A DNA stretch of 64,000 bases from an uncultured Prevotellaceae bacterium (GTDB taxonomy: Bacteria; Bacteroidota; Bacteroidia; Bacteroidales; Muribaculaceae): NCBI GenBank assembly GCA_946186575.1, contig CAMHNO010000002.1, forward strand, positions 62,001 through 126,000. The letters run 5' to 3'. A program made the translations under genes and the position numbers. Below the pieces are notes generated by a model that worked only from the letters and a program-made list of their open reading frames with translations, was not told the origin of the DNA and searched no databases. Shown piece after piece: positions 60,518 through 64,000 of this stretch; position 1 is the first letter of the stretch, and every line of letters begins with the position of its first letter.

Positions 60518-62065
60518 ATGGCAACAAACAGCAATGACGTTAACCAGATGCTTCAGAAGGGCACAGTGCTTCGTGGCATTTATCGCATTGACGATTACCT
60601 TGCAAGTGGCGGCTTTGGCAATACCTACCTGGCTACCAATCTGGAATTTGACGAGCAGGTGGCAATCAAGGAGTTCTATATGAGGGGTGTGTTACATCGC
60701 AACGACGACTCCTCGGTAAGCGTGAGCAATTCAGAGAATGTGGAAATGTTTGACAAACTGCTTACCACCTTTAAGCGTGAAGCCAAGCGCTTGCGAATGC
60801 TTGCCAAGAAAAAGTGTGAACACATCATCAAGGTTTACGACATCTTTGATGAAAATAGCACTTCATATTATGTGATGCAATACATTAAGGGGAAATCACT
60901 TGGCGATATTATGAAAGGCGAGAAAAAACCTTTTGAGCAGGGGTGGCTAATGGATTCTCTTTTGCCTCAAATGCTTGAAGCTCTTGAGGTAATCCACGAA
61001 GACAATATGTGGCACCTCGATATAAAGCCAAGCAACATCATGATTGACAATGACGGCAATGCCTATCTCATCGATTTTGGTTCAAGCAAGCAACTGGACC
61101 CGGCCTCGGGCAACGCCACCTTGTCGAGCACATTGTCATTCACTAGAAATTATGCCCCTCTCGAGTTGCAGGAATATAACCTCAAGAAAATAGGCCCATG
61201 GACTGACCTTTATTCGCTGGGCGCCACTCTTTATAACCTGGCAACAAATCAGACACCGCCCTCGGCTTACAACATACTTAGCGAGGGAGCCGATGCATTC
61301 AAATTTGGGCCCGAGTCAAGAGAAGATCTAAAGAAACTTGTGCTCTGGATGATGAACCATAGGGCCGAAGATCGACCTCAAATCGTGGCTCAAGTCAAGG
61401 ATTTTGTGAATGGAGAATTAACATCTGAACCAGGTGCTGCTAGAAACGGACTTTCGGTGCCTGTTGGAGTTTTAAGTACTGCTAATGAAGTGGTTCCTCC
61501 AGTCCCTAATAGTGAAGAAACATTATTAAGTACACCTGCGTCAAGTAATCAAAGTGGCACTCTGGCACAGTATTATATCGGAATAAACAATCAACAATTA
61601 GGACCGTTTGAAGTTGACCAGTTATTAGTCAATGGATTGACCCCCGACACGCTAGTGTGGTGTAATGGAATGGCAGGCTGGGAGATGGCAAAAAATGTTC
61701 CTGAGCTTTCAAGGCTCTTTGTTACTCAGCAGCCTAAATACCAGCAGCAACAATATGCTCAACCCCAGTATCAACAACCACAGTACCAACAAGCATATCA
61801 ACAGAATTCTCAACCAATGCCGGACAGTAATATGGTTTGGGCAATACTAAGTACACTTTTCTGCTGCTTGCCTACTGGCATAGTTGCCATTGTAAAAGCT
61901 TCAAACGTTAGCGGTCTTTATTCACGAGGCGACTATGAAGGAGCCGTTCAGGCAGCAAATGATGCCAAGAAATGGGCGATGTGGGGGGCAATTATCGGCG
62001 TAGTTGGTACTGTTCTTTACATTATTGTTGTAATAGCTGGTGTTTCTGCGGGAGGGTTTAACTAA
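60518..62065 (+). CDS. Ser/Thr protein kinase fused to GYF_2 and CD225-like membrane domain
   Basis: This 515-residue protein has three parts. Residues 18-300 are an eukaryotic-type kinase: glycine loop LASGGFGNTYLA, ATP lysine K51 (VAIKE), helix-C glutamate E88, catalytic loop HLDIKPSN (D168) and DFG (D186). All key residues are kept, so it should be active. After a Ser/Pro-rich spacer, residues 349-402 are GYF_2 (LAQYYIGINNQQLGPFEVDQ), then a Gln/Tyr linker. Residues 438-508 are a CD225/dispanin-like two-helix domain (LSTLFCCLPTGIVAIVKASN; GDYEGAVQAANDAKKWAMWG). The kinase would face the cytoplasm, tethered at its C-terminus. Substrates are likely among the array proteins (inference). Confidence 0.92.
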   Translation: MATNSNDVNQMLQKGTVLRGIYRIDDYLASGGFGNTYLATNLEFDEQVAIKEFYMRGVLHRNDDSSVSVSNSENVEMFDKLLTTFKREAKRLRMLAKKKCEHIIKVYDIFDENSTSYYVMQYIKGKSLGDIMKGEKKPFEQGWLMDSLLPQMLEALEVIHEDNMWHLDIKPSNIMIDNDGNAYLIDFGSSKQLDPASGNATLSSTLSFTRNYAPLELQEYNLKKIGPWTDLYSLGATLYNLATNQTPPSAYNILSEGADAFKFGPESREDLKKLVLWMMNHRAEDRPQIVAQVKDFVNGELTSEPGAARNGLSVPVGVLSTANEVVPPVPNSEETLLSTPASSNQSGTLAQYYIGINNQQLGPFEVDQLLVNGLTPDTLVWCNGMAGWEMAKNVPELSRLFVTQQPKYQQQQYAQPQYQQPQYQQAYQQNSQPMPDSNMVWAILSTLFCCLPTGIVAIVKASNVSGLYSRGDYEGAVQAANDAKKWAMWGAIIGVVGTVLYIIVVIAGVSAGGFN

Positions 62066-62143
62066 TCAAATGTTAACCTATAATAGTAATTGTGTAAATA
62101 ATACATTTTTATCTCTTTATAGAGTTCAATGTTTTAAACTTTA

Positions 62144-62548
62144 GTGTATAAGTTGCATCGCATATCAAGAAAGGGCATATTCTGGATATTGTTGAATATT
62201 TTAATTCTTTCAATTGCAATAGTATTCTATTACCAGTTTGACCCATCATTAACAAAGATAACACCAAAATGTCCTGTCAAACTGGTAACAGGCTATAGTT
62301 GCCCGTCTTGCGGTGCACAACGAGCTCTACATGCACTTTTACATGGTAATACAGGTGAAGCCATAAAATACAATTACTTCTTTATACTAAGCATTCCATA
62401 TCTAATAGTGGCTTGCATTGCTATTGTTTTAAGAAAAACAAATAAGTGCATTAAAGTTGCAAACATTTTTGAAGGCAAAATTCTAGCTTGGGTTTATGTG
62501 ATATTTTTCTTTGTTTGGTTTGTTTTACGTAACATTTTAGGCATTTAA
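62144..62548 (+). CDS. DUF2752 membrane protein
   Basis: This 134-residue protein starts at a GTG (62144); no ATG fits. It has the DUF2752 signature CPVKLVTGYSCPSCGAQRAL with its CxxC pair, between a first helix (ILLNILILSIAIVFYYQF) and two later helices (FILSIPYLIVACIAIVL; WVYVIFFFVWFVLRNI). DUF2752 genes often sit beside CD225-type genes in Bacteroidetes, as here. It lacks a GYF_2 domain, the only intact member of this cluster that does. Confidence 0.85.
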   Translation: MYKLHRISRKGIFWILLNILILSIAIVFYYQFDPSLTKITPKCPVKLVTGYSCPSCGAQRALHALLHGNTGEAIKYNYFFILSIPYLIVACIAIVLRKTNKCIKVANIFEGKILAWVYVIFFFVWFVLRNILGI

Positions 62549-62592
62549 AATATATCATTTAGTTTTTTATCATAATTAAATAACAAATCACT

Positions 62593-63411
62593 ATGGCACA
62601 GTATTATATCGGAAAAAACAATCAGCAGTTGGGACCTTTCGAGGTGCATCAGCTGCTCGCTAACGGGCTCACACCCGACACCCTCGTGTGGTGCTCCGGC
62701 ATGAGTGAATGGCAAATGGCGCGCAACGTGCCCGAGTTGGCAGGCCTTTTTGGAGCGCAACAACAACCACAGCAATTCGGCGGCTACCAGCAGCAGCCAT
62801 ATCAGCAGCCTTATCAGCAGCCATATCAGCAACCTTATCAGCAGCCCTATCAGCAGCCATATCAGCAGCCATACCAGCAACCCTATCAGCAGCCATATCA
62901 GCAGCAGTACGGCTACGCCAACTATATGAACTCCAACTATGAAGACCAGTATCTTGCCGCCAACGGCGAGAGGCCACAGGTGGGATTTGGCGATGCCATA
63001 AAAATCTGCTTCAACAAGTTTGCCGACTTCACAGGCCGTGCCCGCCGCAGCGAGTACTGGTGGTTCTATCTTTTCAACTTCCTCGTCAGTTCTTTTACCG
63101 CTGGATTTGGTAGCCTTGTGTGCTTCATACCCATGATGGCGGTGAGCGTGCGTCGCCTCCACGACACTGGCCACAGTGCCTGGTGGTACTTCTGGCCCGT
63201 GATTATAGCCACTATCTATTCTTTCACATTCTTGCCATTATTATTCTATGGATTAGTCCATGGAAAGGAAGTGCCAATCAATGTGGGCATGATAGCATCT
63301 TTTATTATCGCATTAGTGCTAATAATCTGGAGTATCGTGCTACTGGTGTTCTGCCTCAAGGACAGCGACCCCGAGGAGAACGAGTACGGGCCATCGCCCA
63401 AGTATCAGTAA
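62593..63411 (+). CDS. GYF_2 domain - YQQP-repeat linker - DUF805 membrane protein
   Basis: This 272-residue protein is the second DUF805 member. Residues 1-53 are GYF_2 (MAQYYIGKNNQQLGPFEVHQ). The linker has nine uninterrupted 4-residue YQQP units from a 12-bp repeat at 62797-62904. DUF805 follows (FADFTGRARRSEYWWFYLFN; AVSVRRLHDTGHSAWWYFWP) with about four membrane helices and ends ENEYGPSPKYQ, much like the first array gene (NKYGESPKFKRQ). It closes the array. A convergent lipoprotein gene follows 28 bases later. Confidence 0.88.
   Translation: MAQYYIGKNNQQLGPFEVHQLLANGLTPDTLVWCSGMSEWQMARNVPELAGLFGAQQQPQQFGGYQQQPYQQPYQQPYQQPYQQPYQQPYQQPYQQPYQQPYQQQYGYANYMNSNYEDQYLAANGERPQVGFGDAIKICFNKFADFTGRARRSEYWWFYLFNFLVSSFTAGFGSLVCFIPMMAVSVRRLHDTGHSAWWYFWPVIIATIYSFTFLPLLFYGLVHGKEVPINVGMIASFIIALVLIIWSIVLLVFCLKDSDPEENEYGPSPKYQ
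62620..62699 (+). repeat. 80-bp direct repeat, copy 2 (GYF_2 coding region)
   Basis: Identical at every base to 59792-59871. Confidence 0.85.
62797..62904 (+). repeat. 12-bp minisatellite coding for YQQP
   Basis: Nine 12-bp units (consensus CCATATCAGCAG) in tandem with silent changes only. Copy-number change would stay in frame and alter linker length. Confidence 0.85.
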
Positions 63412-63439
63412 CGGCAAGCGCTTAGCCCGAAGCAGCGTG

Positions 63440-63892
63440 TCAATTCACCGCTGTGAGATGATAGGTCACCACACTCTCGCCGCCGGGCGAGGTGGTGGTG
63501 AGCACCATGGTTGTGGCACTGAGAGTGACCACCTTGAAGTGGGTGACCGCCGACAGATGAGTGGGCGGGAACTTGTCGCCAAACTCTGGGGAGAAGCGGC
63601 TGTCGGCAAAGCTCAGTGTCATGCTTGCGTCGCCATCGCCACGCTGCCATTGAGCATAGCTGTCGTAGTAGTCGTGATGCTCATCGTCGATCCAGCGGAT
63701 GCAGAACACTTGGCTTTGAAACAGGAAATAGTATCGCCCGTCGTAGGCATCGTCGGGAACTCCGTCAACTTCGATAGAGTCGAGATGCCACAGCCCGAAC
63801 CACGGCCCAATGTCGCCGTTGTTCTTGGAGCAGCTGCTCATGCACATGAGCAGCATTGCACTCACCAGTGTGTAGAATAGTCGCTTTATCAT
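63440..63892 (-). CDS. small lipoprotein, lipocalin-like
   Basis: This 150-residue protein has a lipoprotein signal (MIKRLFYTLVSAMLLMCMSS before Cys21). The mature part begins NGDIGPWFGLWHLDSIEVDG, typical of lipocalin-like Bacteroidetes lipoproteins in which a W-x-L motif opens a small beta-barrel. Beta strands continue to MVLTTTSPGGESVVTYHL. It lies 7 bases after another minus-strand frame that runs off the window, so the two are probably cotranscribed. The family call is by pattern only. Confidence 0.72.
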   Translation of the reverse strand: MIKRLFYTLVSAMLLMCMSSCSKNNGDIGPWFGLWHLDSIEVDGVPDDAYDGRYYFLFQSQVFCIRWIDDEHHDYYDSYAQWQRGDGDASMTLSFADSRFSPEFGDKFPPTHLSAVTHFKVVTLSATTMVLTTTSPGGESVVTYHLTAVN

Positions 63893-63899
63893 AGCATCC

Positions 63900-64000
63900 T
63901 TATCGTTTTAGGGTGAAATTGCCGTGATAAACCACCGAGAGCAGCGCGCCAGTGTTGTCACCACCATAGAGCCGCCCATGGTCGTGAGCCAGCTGTGCGG
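63900..64000 (-). CDS. C-terminal end of a truncated gene, unknown function
   Basis: A minus-strand frame entering from the window edge ends with TAA at 63900-63902 and reads LYGGDNTGALLSVVYHGNFT plus LKR. Only about 32 residues are visible. The beta-rich end and the 7-base gap to the lipoprotein gene suggest an upstream operon partner. No family can be assigned. Confidence 0.45.
   Translation of the reverse strand, partial: AQLAHDHGRLYGGDNTGALLSVVYHGNFTLKR

Overview
The window reads as a chromosomal segment of a gut-type Bacteroidales bacterium (Muribaculaceae/Prevotella-like). The evidence is two SusC/SusD pairs, a GH3-family acyl synthetase, DUF4252 proteins next to an ECF sigma factor, dockerin-like and Cthe_2159-type secreted proteins, and many Bacteroidetes promoters of the form TTTG-N19/20-TAnnTTTG. 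Base composition is mixed: coding DNA is GC-balanced and intergenic DNA is AT-rich. No transposase, integrase, CRISPR array or rRNA gene was seen.

Layout. 1-4155: a truncated TamB-like gene diverges from a polyferredoxin/aldo-keto reductase electron-transfer pair. 4299-12012 (minus): a secreted coiled-coil protein, RNase HII behind a leader of 32-bp repeats, a GH3 enzyme, a small membrane protein and two paralogous secreted TPR proteins. 12149-15597: tRNA-Pro, a GNAT-like protein, glucose-6-phosphate isomerase behind three repeated hairpins, and a TrmH-family methyltransferase. 15763-24517: three large secreted proteins with dockerin-like EF-hand pairs, one a Cthe_2159-type beta-helix, with broken gene ends around them. 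24602-30124: panB, tRNA-Asp, a DUF4252/ECF sigma/anti-sigma operon and dnaX. 30371-41250: two divergent SusCD loci without neighbouring enzymes. 41426-49390: a MalY/PatB C-S lyase, a TonB-receptor-like barrel and secreted or barrel proteins. 49553-53836 (minus): mtnN-luxS-ftsY-rimO and a secreted protein. 54151-57829 (minus): a Ro60/TROVE protein with a structured leader, a phage portal-like protein and an M15 peptidase. 58092-63411 (plus): an array of GYF_2-domain membrane proteins, one fused to a Ser/Thr kinase. The window ends in a lipoprotein and a truncated gene.

Gene teamwork. MtnN and LuxS together convert S-adenosylhomocysteine to homocysteine and the AI-2 precursor. The sigma and anti-sigma genes overlap by ATGA and are flanked by two DUF4252 genes, so they probably form one regulatory unit. 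The GYF_2 array is the best candidate for an undescribed system. Five intact proteins share a near-identical N-terminal GYF_2 module and a Gln/Pro/Tyr linker but carry different membrane modules (DUF805, TM2, CD225-like). One also carries a protein kinase, and a DUF2752 protein sits inside the array. The second candidate is the TROVE gene, whose leader can fold into a three-way junction and could be a Y-RNA-like partner.

Limits. All family names rest on motif recognition by eye. No database search, structure prediction or folding program was run. Promoters and terminators are sequence matches only.
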